Of a stretch of 64,000 nt of DNA, positions 44,505 to 53,949 are shown piece by piece. The notes under the pieces are model-generated. The model saw only the letters and a program-made list of their open reading frames with translations. It searched no databases and had not been told where the DNA came from. The stretch's first letter is position 1. Every line of letters starts with the position of its first letter. The DNA is from Hominimerdicola alba (GTDB lineage: Bacteria > Bacillota > Clostridia > Oscillospirales > Ruminococcaceae): positions 1-64,000 of the forward strand of contig NZ_FOAT01000006.1 in assembly GCF_900109655.1 (NCBI RefSeq), written 5' to 3'. A program made the position numbers and the translations under genes.

Positions 44505-44749
44505 TAAATAAATGTATCAGGGTACTTTTTTGATGTAAAAAATACCTTTACGGACCGTCTTTTAACAGAAAATTGGTACATCGATGCCGCGGCAGGCGGC
44601 GCCGTTATAAAAAACGTTAGTTTATGCAGATCTTTCGGGTGCAGAATGAACAATATCCGTGCTGCGGGGACTATAAGCGAAAATTGCGGTCATTTACCTG
44701 AGATATCAAAGTCGGTCAACTAAATTTATAATGTCAGGAGAGAAGAAAA

Positions 44750-45808
44750 ATGCAATGTGAAAGATGTAATGCCGAACTGCCTCCGAACGCTATAGAGTGT
44801 CCTGAATGCGGAGCTCCTGCACCTCAGAATATCGAAGGCTTTGACAATACCATTGAGATACAGCATATCCTTAAAACTATAATGGAAAAGCACGGCAGTA
44901 TCCTCATCAACGATCCTACTCAGTTCGTGTCTACCCTGAATGATTACCTTAACGGTTATGAAAAGGAACGCAGACTTCTGGTAAATGCCATGAGGGCGGG
45001 CGTTCTGAAGAATATGGTAAAAGAAGAAAAGACCAACAGGGAATACGCTCTGCTGAGTGCGAAGAGCTATATGATAAACGAGCTTTTCGTTTCTGAGAAT
45101 GCAGCTGAGTTCGTACTTGCCTGCTTCACCTATACTCTCGGCTGGCCTTATCAGTCTTCAATGACCAAGAAAGAGGAAGAAAAGAAGGAAGAAGCCCAAA
45201 AAGAGGAAAAGGTCGATGAAGGACCTAAGCTTAAGATCGACAGTAAGATCTTCAAGACTTCTGACGCAGGCAGACACAGACTTGCAAGAAATATCGTGAT
45301 ACCTGAGGGATTCACCAAGATAGACAGCTTCTGTTTTGACAGATTCACATTTATGAGATCTATCTCCCTTCCCTCCACGATGATGGCGATAGGCGACTAT
45401 GCATTCTCCGAGTGCAAGAACCTCAAGGGAATCGAGCTTCCCGAAGGACTGAAGGTCATCGAACAGGGTGCATTCAGCCAGTGCGGAAAGCTTGCAATGA
45501 TAAAGATACCAAAGGGTATCCTCGAAATACCCGATAATACGTTTGAGTTCTGCTCAAATCTGACCGTCGTTGATGTGCCGAATACCGTAAGCAGTATCGG
45601 CGTTGAAGCGTTCTCGGGCTGTGAAAAGCTTGAAAAGCTGTTCCTCCCCGACAGCGTAAAATTCATTGATAAGAATGCTTTCTCTTATTGTCCGTCGCTT
45701 ACGATCCGCTGCTATGTCAATTCTTATGTACATAAGTATTGCCTGACTTATAATATCGATTATGAGACTGTAGCAGTCGGTGTTGGACTGAAGCAGAAGC
45801 CAATATAA
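44750..45808 (+). CDS. Zinc-ribbon protein with BspA-type leucine-rich repeats
   Basis: 352 aa. An N-terminal zinc ribbon (CERCNAEL ... CPECGAP) is followed by a helical domain of about 110 residues, a Lys/Glu-rich linker, and about five BspA/LRR_5 repeats (for example IGDYAFSECKNLKGIELPEG). There is no signal peptide, so unlike secreted BspA proteins it acts in the cytoplasm, probably as a binding scaffold. GGAGAG precedes the ATG. First gene of the kinase-vWA-PP2C unit. Confidence 0.87.
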   Translation: MQCERCNAELPPNAIECPECGAPAPQNIEGFDNTIEIQHILKTIMEKHGSILINDPTQFVSTLNDYLNGYEKERRLLVNAMRAGVLKNMVKEEKTNREYALLSAKSYMINELFVSENAAEFVLACFTYTLGWPYQSSMTKKEEEKKEEAQKEEKVDEGPKLKIDSKIFKTSDAGRHRLARNIVIPEGFTKIDSFCFDRFTFMRSISLPSTMMAIGDYAFSECKNLKGIELPEGLKVIEQGAFSQCGKLAMIKIPKGILEIPDNTFEFCSNLTVVDVPNTVSSIGVEAFSGCEKLEKLFLPDSVKFIDKNAFSYCPSLTIRCYVNSYVHKYCLTYNIDYETVAVGVGLKQKPI

Positions 45809-45832
45809 GGATGAAATCGGAGGAAATATCAG

Positions 45833-47176
45833 ATGGTTGAATTGAAGATCGGCCAGGAGGTCGAGATGGAATTCGGAGGAAGAGCGAAAGTCCTCAAGGT
45901 CATCGGCAGCGGTGGTCAGGGTATCGTTTACCTCGTAGAGTTCAACTCCCAGAAATGGGCGCTTAAATGGTATGATGTTGATAAGATAAAGCGTCCCAAG
46001 GAGTTCAGACAGAATATCAAGAACAATATCCAGGACGGTGCTCCCAGCAACAAGTTCCTGTGGCCCAAGTATCTGACCAAGGAGAACGATCAGGGAACCT
46101 TCGGCTATATCATGGAGCTGAAGCCCGAGAGCTTCGATTCCTTCGTGGATATACTCAACACCTACAAGCTGGTCATCGACCCGCTGACAGGCAGAGCTAC
46201 CAAGCAGCCCGTAAGATTCACGAGCCTTTATGCTATGGTGACCGCTGTTATTAATATCGCTAACGCTTTCAGACAGCTCCACCGTGTGGGCAAGAGCTAT
46301 CAGGACCTTAACGACGGCGGTTTCTTTATCAACGTTAATACAGGTGCCGTTCTCGTCTGCGACTGCGATAACATCGCACCGGACGGAAGCAACTTCGGTA
46401 TCGGCGGTAAGCCCGGATATATGGCTCCCGAGGTCGTAAGGGGTATCGCTAAGCCTGATGTTCAGACGGATAAGTATTCGCTGGCAGTCGTGCTCTTCAA
46501 GCTGCTGTTCAGGGGTGACCCCATGGAGGGCGAGAAGGTGGTCAAGGACGTTTGCCTGACCGAGTCTTCCGAACTCAGACATTACGGACAGGACGCTGTG
46601 TTCGTATATGACCCCGATAATGCTACTAACAGACCTGTAAGAGGTATACATGATAATGTTATAAAGTTCTGGAGGATATATCCCAAGTACATAAGAGAAG
46701 CTTTCATACTCTCTTTCACACAGGGTATCACCGACCCGAACAAGCGTATAATCGAGAATGAATGGCAGAAGCTGTTCATCCGCCTGAGAAGTGAGATCAT
46801 CATGTGCGTATGCGGCAGAACAAACTTCACTTCGATGTTTGCAAAGGTCGATGAAAAGACCTTCCGCTGCCCTAAGTGCGGTGCTGAATTCACAACTCTG
46901 GGCTTTGATAACAGGGATAACAGGATGCCGCTCTATGTGGGATGCAGATTCTACAAATGCGAGATCGACCCTGATTGTGATGATTTCCTGACTGTTGCGG
47001 GCGAACTTGTGGAGAACAAGCTGAAGCCCGGCGTGCTCGGTATCAAGAACTGTACCGAGGATACATGGCAGGCAAAACTCCCCGACGGAAAATATTATCC
47101 TATACAGCCGGGTAAGGGCTTCCCGATATGGAAAGATCTTGAAGTCGACTTCGGCAAGGTCAAGGCTAGTATGTAA
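45833..47176 (+). CDS. TerY-P-type Ser/Thr kinase-like protein with zinc ribbon
   Basis: 447 aa. It has a kinase fold: glycine loop GSGGQGIVYLV, Lys in WALKWY, catalytic loop YQDLNDGGFFI (Asp kept, the usual Asn replaced by Gly), DFG replaced by CDCDN, and an APE-type helix GYMAPEVV. After the kinase comes a zinc ribbon (CVCGRTN ... CPKCGAEF) and a small C-terminal domain. This set, with vWA and PP2C genes next to it, matches the TerY-P triads described in comparative genomics. GGAGG precedes the ATG. Whether the altered catalytic loop is active is open. Confidence 0.88.
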   Translation: MVELKIGQEVEMEFGGRAKVLKVIGSGGQGIVYLVEFNSQKWALKWYDVDKIKRPKEFRQNIKNNIQDGAPSNKFLWPKYLTKENDQGTFGYIMELKPESFDSFVDILNTYKLVIDPLTGRATKQPVRFTSLYAMVTAVINIANAFRQLHRVGKSYQDLNDGGFFINVNTGAVLVCDCDNIAPDGSNFGIGGKPGYMAPEVVRGIAKPDVQTDKYSLAVVLFKLLFRGDPMEGEKVVKDVCLTESSELRHYGQDAVFVYDPDNATNRPVRGIHDNVIKFWRIYPKYIREAFILSFTQGITDPNKRIIENEWQKLFIRLRSEIIMCVCGRTNFTSMFAKVDEKTFRCPKCGAEFTTLGFDNRDNRMPLYVGCRFYKCEIDPDCDDFLTVAGELVENKLKPGVLGIKNCTEDTWQAKLPDGKYYPIQPGKGFPIWKDLEVDFGKVKASM

Positions 47177-47203
47177 ATTTTAAGGAAAGGGCGTAATAGA
47201 TCT

Positions 47204-48016
47204 ATGAATAATATGAATTCTGATGTTAAGGAAAACACCACGGTCGACGATCTGCTGGATTTCGACGACGATGATCCCCTTGGTGCGACTGCGGTATCCA
47301 AAAAGAGCCTCGTAATATTCTTCCTGATCGATACTTCAGGAAGCATGAAGGGCAAGAAGATGGGTCAGCTCAATACCGTTATGGAAGAGCTCATACCCGA
47401 GATAAGAAAAGTTGGTGAGGCTGATACCGATGTTAAGGTAGCTGTACTGACTTTCGATACAGATGTAAGGTGGATGTACTCCGCTCCTATCTCCATCGAG
47501 GAGTTTGAGTGGGCAAGACTGGGCGCACAGGGCGTTACCAGCATGGGCGCTGCATTTACAGAGCTGGCTGCAAGAATGTCCAGAAACAGCTTCCTGAACT
47601 CGCCTTCACTGTCATTCGCACCTGTAATGTTCCTGATGACCGACGGTTATCCTTCTGATGACTATAAGTCAGGTCTGAAGGCACTTCAGACAAACAGCTG
47701 GTATAAGTTCGGTCTGAAGGCTGCACTGGGTATCGGTGACGAAGCAAACGATGAGATGCTCGCTGAGTTCACAGGTTCCAAGGATACAGTTGTTCACGCT
47801 TACACAGGCGGACAGCTTGCTTCGATGATCAAGATCATCGCAGTAACAGCTTCCCAGATAGGAAGTAAGTCTATGACACTCTCCGACGAGACCAACGAGG
47901 AGCTCAACGAAGAGGATGTATACGCTGCTAAGCAGAGAATGCTCGGTCAGCAGATCCAGGAGCTGGTTGGAGATCAGACAGATGGCGGCGACGTTCCTTA
48001 CGATACGGGTTGGTAA
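47204..48016 (+). CDS. TerY-like von Willebrand A domain protein
   Basis: 270 aa. A short acidic N-terminus is followed by a vWA domain with MIDAS DTSGSM (about residues 44-49), the Thr in GVTSMG and Asp in MTDGYPS; a charged C-terminal tail of about 60 residues follows. It is cytosolic. In TerY-P triads the vWA protein is thought to be regulated by the kinase and phosphatase. AAGGAAAG precedes the ATG; the PP2C gene follows. Confidence 0.9.
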   Translation: MNNMNSDVKENTTVDDLLDFDDDDPLGATAVSKKSLVIFFLIDTSGSMKGKKMGQLNTVMEELIPEIRKVGEADTDVKVAVLTFDTDVRWMYSAPISIEEFEWARLGAQGVTSMGAAFTELAARMSRNSFLNSPSLSFAPVMFLMTDGYPSDDYKSGLKALQTNSWYKFGLKAALGIGDEANDEMLAEFTGSKDTVVHAYTGGQLASMIKIIAVTASQIGSKSMTLSDETNEELNEEDVYAAKQRMLGQQIQELVGDQTDGGDVPYDTGW

Positions 48017-48048
48017 ATCACGGTTATCGGAAGGAGTGTAGTTTAGAA

Positions 48049-48954
48049 ATGTCTTTTAATGGCTTTAGCCAATCAGTTATGGGTGCCAGCCATGTGGCAA
48101 AGGGTATAGTTTGCCAGGACAGCTCGGCACACAAGATAACTGACCGTTACGCTATAGCTGTGGTGGCAGACGGTCACGGAAGTAAGAAACACTTTCGCAG
48201 CAATATAGGCTCGCAGTGTGCCGTTGAGGCAACTATCGAGACTATAGACAGGTTCTATGAGGACGCAGAAGCGTTTGAAGCGAACCTGCCGAAAAATCAC
48301 AAGATGATAATAAGAAATATCGAGAGACAGATCATTGCAGCGTGGAATACCAAGGTATTGAAACATCTTGAAGAACACCCCGTTACAGCTGTTGAGAAAA
48401 AGCCTTTTACTCCTGAGGAGTTTGAGAATATAAACCCCGAGCAGTACTATGGTACTACGCTTATAGCTGCAGTTGCAGGAAATGGATTTACCTTCGGTGT
48501 CCAGATCGGTGACGGAAGCTTCGTGGCTATATTTGAAGACGGAGAGGCAATAATGCCCATGGAGTATGAGGAAGCAAATCCCGCGAACATCACATCGTCG
48601 ATGTGCAACGCCAACGCAGCTTCAATGTTTGAAAGCTTCTACATCGATGATAAGCGCCTTATAGCGCTGTTCTCATCTACCGACGGACTTTATACCTCCT
48701 TCGGCAGTGAGTACGATTTCAGGGATTATCATGTAATACTCGCATCACAGGTGAATTCACCTGCGATAGAGGCATCGGTCGTTAAAAACATAACCAAGAG
48801 ATCACATTTCGGAACTGAGGACGATATATCTCTCGCTTGTGTTTATGACGTTGAATTTGCAGCAGAAAAAGAGGGTCTGCTCAAAGAGATGATCGACCGA
48901 AACAAGAGGCTCGCAGCTGAAAGAAAAGCTAAGCTTCACACCGCAAACTTCTAG
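48049..48954 (+). CDS. PP2C-family protein phosphatase
   Basis: 301 aa. PP2C metal-binding motifs are in place: VADGHGS (about 41-47), GTTLIAA, QIGDGS, SSTDGLY and TEDDIS. It would remove phosphate from Ser/Thr, likely opposing the kinase two genes upstream. A Lys-rich helix forms the tail. ATG 48049 is 12 bases after AAGGAG; the alternative start at 48010 overlaps the preceding stop and is less likely. Confidence 0.92.
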   Translation: MSFNGFSQSVMGASHVAKGIVCQDSSAHKITDRYAIAVVADGHGSKKHFRSNIGSQCAVEATIETIDRFYEDAEAFEANLPKNHKMIIRNIERQIIAAWNTKVLKHLEEHPVTAVEKKPFTPEEFENINPEQYYGTTLIAAVAGNGFTFGVQIGDGSFVAIFEDGEAIMPMEYEEANPANITSSMCNANAASMFESFYIDDKRLIALFSSTDGLYTSFGSEYDFRDYHVILASQVNSPAIEASVVKNITKRSHFGTEDDISLACVYDVEFAAEKEGLLKEMIDRNKRLAAERKAKLHTANF

Positions 48955-49007
48955 GGTGGAAGTTTGCAGGGATCAAATCTATTTTGTGGATAGGGGAATT
49001 ATTTAAG

Positions 49008-49943
49008 ATGGAAAAGAAAAAAGAAAACCGAACATGGATCATTATCATTGCAGGTATATTAGTTTACGTGATATGTGCAATGGTACAGTCAAGGCTGGCT
49101 AAAGGCGCAGCACAGAAATCAGGTAACAATCCTATGGCAGGCGTTATCTCTCAGATACAGGTCGTTGTGACCGTTGTGCTGGTACTGTTTGCAAAGAAGA
49201 AAGGTTATATCACCGCTATGATACTCAATGGTATCAATACTTTGTTTACACTGATAGTGCAGATGATACTTATACACAGCACAAATGCAATGCCCGGTCT
49301 GATCGTAACACTGATCTCTATGGGTATCGCGACTGTTATCTATTTCTACACTAGCAAGACAGAGAGAATGAACGAAGAACTCGAGAAGAGCTACCATGAA
49401 GCTATCGAGAAGAACCGTATCATCGAACAGCAGGGCGAAGCCATGAAGTTTCTTGCTTATAACGATAAGCTGACAGGTATGCCTAACAGAGAGAGCTTCA
49501 TGAATAATCTTGAAAAGCAGATCAAAGAGAGCGGCGACTGCGTAATGATCTATATCGATCTCGATGATTTCAGACGTATAAACGATAACTTCGGTCACGT
49601 AATAGGCGATGAACTGCTGAAGCAGTATTCCGATAAGATCCAGAATTACTGCGGCGATAAGGCATACGCAGCAAAGATCGGCGGTGACGAGTTCGGTATC
49701 GTTCTCGGCAGCGGTATGACTAATGAAGCGATCTTCAAGTATGCAGCAGGTATAAGCGGAATATTCAGCGAGCCTATCAATATTGGCGGCAACATCTATA
49801 CAGTGGCTGCAAGCTACGGTGCAGCAAGCTTCCCGGAGAACGCAATGACCGCAGATGACCTGTTCAGAAATGCGGAGACTGCAATGTTCAATGCAAAGGA
49901 AAGCGGTAAGAACCAGCTTTGCTTCTTCACACAGCAGGGCTGA
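49008..49943 (+). CDS. Membrane-bound GGDEF diguanylate cyclase
   Basis: 311 aa: about four membrane helices (13-32, 47-65, 70-90, 100-118), a coiled-coil linker, then a GGDEF domain (DKLTGMPNRESF, YIDLDDFRRIND, KIGGDEFGIV). The active-site GGDEF is intact and the RxxD inhibitory site before it is absent. It would make cyclic di-GMP. It is the fifth gene of the unit, which links protein phosphorylation to c-di-GMP by context only. Confidence 0.92.
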   Translation: MEKKKENRTWIIIIAGILVYVICAMVQSRLAKGAAQKSGNNPMAGVISQIQVVVTVVLVLFAKKKGYITAMILNGINTLFTLIVQMILIHSTNAMPGLIVTLISMGIATVIYFYTSKTERMNEELEKSYHEAIEKNRIIEQQGEAMKFLAYNDKLTGMPNRESFMNNLEKQIKESGDCVMIYIDLDDFRRINDNFGHVIGDELLKQYSDKIQNYCGDKAYAAKIGGDEFGIVLGSGMTNEAIFKYAAGISGIFSEPINIGGNIYTVAASYGAASFPENAMTADDLFRNAETAMFNAKESGKNQLCFFTQQG

Positions 49944-49983
49944 TCTATAAGCAATTTCACAGGAAAGGCAGTTGATAAGGATT

Positions 49984-51426
49984 ATGGAGATCAAGGAGCT
50001 TTACGATCTGGCAAAACAGTATGCTGAGATTATAACAAATAATAAACCCGAATATGTTTCAGAAAATGAATCAGCAATATGCGTAATAGTTGACAGCAAT
50101 GACCAGCCTTATACCGGTATAACAAGTGTTACTGTAAGGGGCGGCATGGTAGAGATACTTCCCGCAGAAACAGTGGCAGTAAAGAGATTCATTGATTACT
50201 GCGACGGAACATCTGCAAAGGGCATCATCACTATGCAGTTCAAAGATTCCAAGGTAATTGAGACAGGCAAGGTAAGTCTGGCAATGCTTGGTCAGACCAA
50301 CGCAGCAAATGGTGACTGTGCTGTTGTTACCTCTGAAGAGGAAAGCAAAGCACTCAGGGATATCGTTCCTGTTGCTGAAGAAGCACCCGTTGCCGAAGCA
50401 GCTCTTGCTGACGCAGATATACCTGTAACAGCAGAAGCACCCGCAGAAGAGACTCCCGCAGCTGAACCCAGCATGGAGGATCTGATGAACGGCTTTGATG
50501 TTGACGTTGCTCCCGAAGCTGATACCGCAGCAGCTACTACCGAGAGCGTTGGCGCTCCCGCAGAGTTTGCAGACGGATTCAGCGTTGATTCCAACAATCC
50601 CTTCTTTGAAGAAGCTGCAGCAGCACCTGATTCTGAAGTCAAGACTATCGACAGCGGCGTTAAGTCCATGTTCGATCAGCCCGATGACGCTACAAGACAG
50701 GGTGCGGCAGGCTTCAATATACCCCAGGGCGGCTACCCTCAGCAGGGAATGCAGCAGGGTTATCCTCAGCAGGGGATGGGCTTCCCACAGCAGGGCGGCG
50801 TAGGCTATCCCCAGCAGGGAAGACAGAGCGGCTATCCTCAGCAGGGGATGGGTTATCCTCAGCAGGGTATGCAGGGCGGCTATCCCCAGCAGGGAATGGG
50901 TTACCCCCAGCAGGGTATGCAGGGCGGTTATCCCCAGCAAGGTATGGGCTATCCTCAGCAGGGAATGCAGCAGGGTTACCCCCAGCAGGGCAGACAGGCA
51001 GGATATCCTCAGCAGGGTATGGGTTATCCCCAGCAGGGAATGCAGGGTACCTATCCTCAGCAGGGTATGCAGCAGCAGCCGATGCAGGGTGCATATCCCC
51101 AGGGCACATATCCCCAGGCTCAGAATGCTGGCGGTATGACTTCTTTAACAATGCCAGGCGTTGGTCAGACATCCGTACAGGTCAATGAAATACCTTCATC
51201 GACAGTAACAAGTACGTCTGTCAGCCAGAACGCAAGATCTAAAAGCATAGATGACCTCATCAAAGCAGCGGAAGCAGTGACCAAAAATCCCGTGTCTGCT
51301 GACGATGACGATGATGATGAAGGCGAAATGAGCAGAGAAGAAATGCTCAAGGCAGCTAAGCAGAAAAAGAAGAATGCAAAGATGAATGCAAACTTCAAGA
51401 AGAAGATGAGAGATTCAGGTTTCTGA
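49984..51426 (+). CDS. YPQQGM-repeat protein with deaminase-like N-terminus
   Basis: 480 aa. The first 105 residues ([18 protein letters not shown] ... [13 protein letters not shown]) loosely follow the cytidine deaminase fold but lack the zinc ligands, so if related it is inactive. An Ala/Glu/Pro-rich stretch follows, then about 20 copies of a YPQQGM-type repeat (about residues 245-380), and a Lys-rich tail after an Asp run. Such Tyr/Gln/Gly-rich stretches can drive phase separation or polymerisation. ATG 49984 is used; a TTG at 49972 is possible. Last gene of the unit. Confidence 0.8.
   Translation: MEIKELYDLAKQYAEIITNNKPEYVSENESAICVIVDSNDQPYTGITSVTVRGGMVEILPAETVAVKRFIDYCDGTSAKGIITMQFKDSKVIETGKVSLAMLGQTNAANGDCAVVTSEEESKALRDIVPVAEEAPVAEAALADADIPVTAEAPAEETPAAEPSMEDLMNGFDVDVAPEADTAAATTESVGAPAEFADGFSVDSNNPFFEEAAAAPDSEVKTIDSGVKSMFDQPDDATRQGAAGFNIPQGGYPQQGMQQGYPQQGMGFPQQGGVGYPQQGRQSGYPQQGMGYPQQGMQGGYPQQGMGYPQQGMQGGYPQQGMGYPQQGMQQGYPQQGRQAGYPQQGMGYPQQGMQGTYPQQGMQQQPMQGAYPQGTYPQAQNAGGMTSLTMPGVGQTSVQVNEIPSSTVTSTSVSQNARSKSIDDLIKAAEAVTKNPVSADDDDDDEGEMSREEMLKAAKQKKKNAKMNANFKKKMRDSGF
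50724..51115 (+). repeat. Tandem coding repeat (YPQQGM units)
   Basis: About 390 bp of degenerate 12-24-bp units coding for Gly-Tyr-Pro-Gln-Gln-Gly-Met. Units vary at wobble positions (TATCCTCAGCAG, TACCCCCAGCAG), so selection acts on the protein, not on the DNA. Confidence 0.9.
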
Positions 51427-51438
51427 TCAAAAAATATC

Positions 51439-51470
51439 ACCGCCGTACCGATTTGGTGCGGCGGTTTTTT
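51439..51470 (+). terminator. Terminator of the kinase/vWA/PP2C operon
   Basis: ACCGCCGTACC and GGTGCGGCGGT form a stem with one mismatch, followed by TTTTTT. Confidence 0.9.
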
Positions 51471-51530
51471 ATGCCCGAAAAATACATCGAAATATCCATT
51501 AAAGTGGTGTGTTAGATAGAGTGAGGATAT

Positions 51531-51562
51531 AAAAAAAGCCATGCAGAAAATTCTGCATGGCT
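51531..51562 (-). terminator. Terminator of the 177-aa gene
   Basis: AGCCATGCAGAA and TTCTGCATGGCT are perfectly complementary over a 2-nt loop; on the minus strand a T7 run follows. Confidence 0.85.
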
Positions 51563-51568
51563 TTGATC

Positions 51569-52102
51569 TTACTTGAATTGTACGCCCCAGTCGGAACTTA
51601 TCTTACTGTAAAGATTAAGCTTAACACGGCTCTTCTGCCAACGGAAGAACCAGGAAACACCACCGAAAACAATAAGTGTACCGACAGCAGCTATGATGAT
51701 GCCTACAATGCCCTTGATAACGAACAGACCCAGTGCAAAGAGTGCGATAGCAAGAACTGCGATTATCGGCAGAGCAGAAGTTACAAAGCTTCTGTCAGTT
51801 ACCTTGATGTAATTCTGTATCTCCTTGAGGTCAAAAGCCTCATAATGTCTTGCTATGAAATTGTCAGGTCTTGCCCAGTTGCAGAAATCCTTGACATTGT
51901 TGAACTTTGCAGCGTAATCTCTGAAAGAATATCCCTTACCAACGTCGGTCACACGGTATTCAACCAGATAACCGTCCTTTTTACGGTCCTTAACATCAAG
52001 AACGTGTATTATACTACCAGGCTCAGCCTGAGCTTTCATTGGCTTAGTCACCAGAAACTTTCTGTCAACAGCTTCATCCAGATTGTTGAGCATATATGTC
52101 AT
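51569..52102 (-). CDS. Membrane protein with soluble N-terminal domain, unknown
   Basis: 177 aa: about 105 soluble residues rich in beta strands (YLVEYRVTDVGKGYSF), then two adjacent membrane helices (about 108-128, 132-152) and a basic tail. GGAAGGAAG precedes the ATG. It has its own promoter and terminator. It faces the YPQQGM gene convergently. No family recognised. Confidence 0.78.
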   Translation of the reverse strand: MTYMLNNLDEAVDRKFLVTKPMKAQAEPGSIIHVLDVKDRKKDGYLVEYRVTDVGKGYSFRDYAAKFNNVKDFCNWARPDNFIARHYEAFDLKEIQNYIKVTDRSFVTSALPIIAVLAIALFALGLFVIKGIVGIIIAAVGTLIVFGGVSWFFRWQKSRVKLNLYSKISSDWGVQFK

Positions 52103-52187
52103 AACTATCTTCCTTCCCTGATCATATACTTACTATAATTCACATGGTCTGAGCCACGAAAAAAACTATATAATTATCCACAAATAT

Positions 52188-52216
52188 ATTATAGCACATT
52201 ATTTTTAAAATTGCAA
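52188..52216 (-). promoter_or_regulatory. Promoter of the 177-aa gene
   Basis: On the minus strand TTGCAA, 17-nt spacer, perfect TATAAT. Confidence 0.7.
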
Positions 52217-52350
52217 GTAATTTTGAAAATTTTTCACAATAATTATTTAACAGTGACTATAACGAAATAAACTGTGCATGACGTGTCATAAAGTGAAGAA
52301 TTCGCCTTAAATAGCCGCTTAGATACCGCTTTATCCTGTGGATATATCAA

Positions 52351-53820
52351 TCATTCTTTCCGTTTCGACATGATCACAGCGCCGCCCATAAGAGCGATCA
52401 TTGCCATGCCGCCTGCCAGACCTGTAGTAGGATTCTGATTTGAATTATTGGGATTTGTGGTGGTACCTGTCTGATTTGAAGAATTATTGCTGTCGGAAGA
52501 AGCACTCTCGCTTCCCGAAGATGCGTCCGAACTGTCAGCCGCGGAAGATTCCGGAGCTGCCGAACTTTCATCGTCCTGGTTCTCACGCTGTTCGTGATAC
52601 TCGCCTACAACAAGATCATCGGGAGTATGAGTCAGCGTACCATCATCAGGCATTGTACCCAGCTTCCAGTCCATGATCTCAGCTATGAACGGTCCCAGCT
52701 CCTCAGCTGCCACTCTTGTATTTGTAGCCGCCATAGGGTGATAATCAACGCCGTAACCCTCCGAAGTCTTGTCTATAGTTTCCAGCTCCAGTGTGTATAC
52801 TTCCTCGTCACCTGTTTCAGTTTTATAGGAATCAACAGCGCTCTCGATATTGCCGAAGAGATCAGCTCCCATCATACCCAGTGTGCAGATGATCTTAGCA
52901 TCGGGATTGTTATCTCTGACCATTTTAAGGAAATCTGCGTAGCTCTCCTCGAAATTGTCAGTCTCCTCGATATGGCTGCCGAAATACGACCAGTCGTTGG
53001 TACCGAGATTTATCACGATACAATCGGGCTGATACTGTGCAAAATCCCAGTCAAAGGACTGTATCAGCGTATATCCCGTAGATGATATGCTGTTCCAGGT
53101 GTTCAGGCTGGATTTTGTGTAATACTTCTCCATCGTGTGGTCTCTGTTGCCGCCGTAGTTGCACCAGATACCGCAGCCGCTCATTGAGAAGAAATTCACA
53201 TCAGCGTCAAACATCTCAGCAATCTGATATGCATAGGTCTTTGAAGCATCCTCGCTTACGGTGGAGAATGTGTTGTTCTTGCCTGTGTCGGGGTCTTTCA
53301 GCGGAAGGTCGATACCGTATCCGCAGGTTATTGAATCACCGATGAATTCCAGCTTTCTTTCCATAGCCTCAGTAGGCTTTATTGAAGCTCCCTTATCGGT
53401 CTCGATACTGTCGATACCAAGCTCTGACTGCATAGATTCCGAAAGCTTGATCAGCTTTACGGTATTCTCGCCATCAGCCAGCGGTACTGTCACACTGCCC
53501 TTTTTAGAGGCTTTTGTCGAACCGCCAATAAGACCTCTCTGATAAAGCTGACCATTGAGGTATACCCCGATACGTGTCGGGTCGCCCGATACGTTCAGAT
53601 TGAAAGTGACCTGTGAGCCTGTCACGGTGAATTCAACGCCCGAAACGGAGTTCGCAAGCCACAGTGAATCATCGTTATATACCGTTCTGCCGAGTATCCT
53701 GACATTATCCGGAACTGCCTCGCAGAATACCGTATCACTTCCCTCAGCAGATACAGGGATAATACTCGCTGCCAAAGCCGCCGAGCATAGTCCCGCAAAA
53801 ATGCTGTTTTTCAATTTCAT
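52351..53820 (-). CDS. Secreted CE2-type SGNH esterase with sortase-like anchor
   Basis: 489 aa. A signal peptide (to about VSA-E) is followed by a jelly-roll domain (RILGRTVYNDD ... FTVTGSQVTF) and an SGNH hydrolase (GDSITCGYG, GTNDW, DYHP), the two-domain plan of family CE2 acetyl-xylan esterases. After a Ser/Asp/Asn-rich linker the C-terminus is NPTTG, a hydrophobic helix and KRKE, a sortase-type sorting signal. It would deacetylate hemicellulose at the cell surface. ATG 53820 is preceded by AAGGAAAGG. Confidence 0.9.
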   Translation of the reverse strand: MKLKNSIFAGLCSAALAASIIPVSAEGSDTVFCEAVPDNVRILGRTVYNDDSLWLANSVSGVEFTVTGSQVTFNLNVSGDPTRIGVYLNGQLYQRGLIGGSTKASKKGSVTVPLADGENTVKLIKLSESMQSELGIDSIETDKGASIKPTEAMERKLEFIGDSITCGYGIDLPLKDPDTGKNNTFSTVSEDASKTYAYQIAEMFDADVNFFSMSGCGIWCNYGGNRDHTMEKYYTKSSLNTWNSISSTGYTLIQSFDWDFAQYQPDCIVINLGTNDWSYFGSHIEETDNFEESYADFLKMVRDNNPDAKIICTLGMMGADLFGNIESAVDSYKTETGDEEVYTLELETIDKTSEGYGVDYHPMAATNTRVAAEELGPFIAEIMDWKLGTMPDDGTLTHTPDDLVVGEYHEQRENQDDESSAAPESSAADSSDASSGSESASSDSNNSSNQTGTTTNPNNSNQNPTTGLAGGMAMIALMGGAVIMSKRKE

Positions 53821-53921
53821 ATTCTTTTTTCCTTTCCTTAAACGCACCAAAAAACTCGGTGCGATCACCGTATCTCCTTCCCGGAAGTATCCCTTTAAAA
53901 GGGGATACTTCTCTATTTCAT

Positions 53922-53949
53922 ATTATATCATACTCAGCAGATTTTTCAA
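53922..53949 (-). promoter_or_regulatory. Promoter of the CE2-type gene
   Basis: On the minus strand TTGAAA, 16-nt spacer, perfect TATAAT. Confidence 0.72.

Larger units (their letters stand above)
44337..44749 (+). other. Terminator, promoter and 240-nt leader between two operons
   Basis: It contains the terminator at 44347, the promoter at 44476-44504 and a leader of about 240 nt before the zinc-ribbon gene. The leader has GC-rich blocks (GGCGGCGCC near 44593) and could be structured, but I recognise no riboswitch class. No ORF with a ribosome site was found. Confidence 0.55.

Noticed and set aside
50724-51115. CRISPR-like or non-coding tandem array
   Set aside because: Repeats are short, have no unique spacers, and vary at wobble positions within one long open frame.
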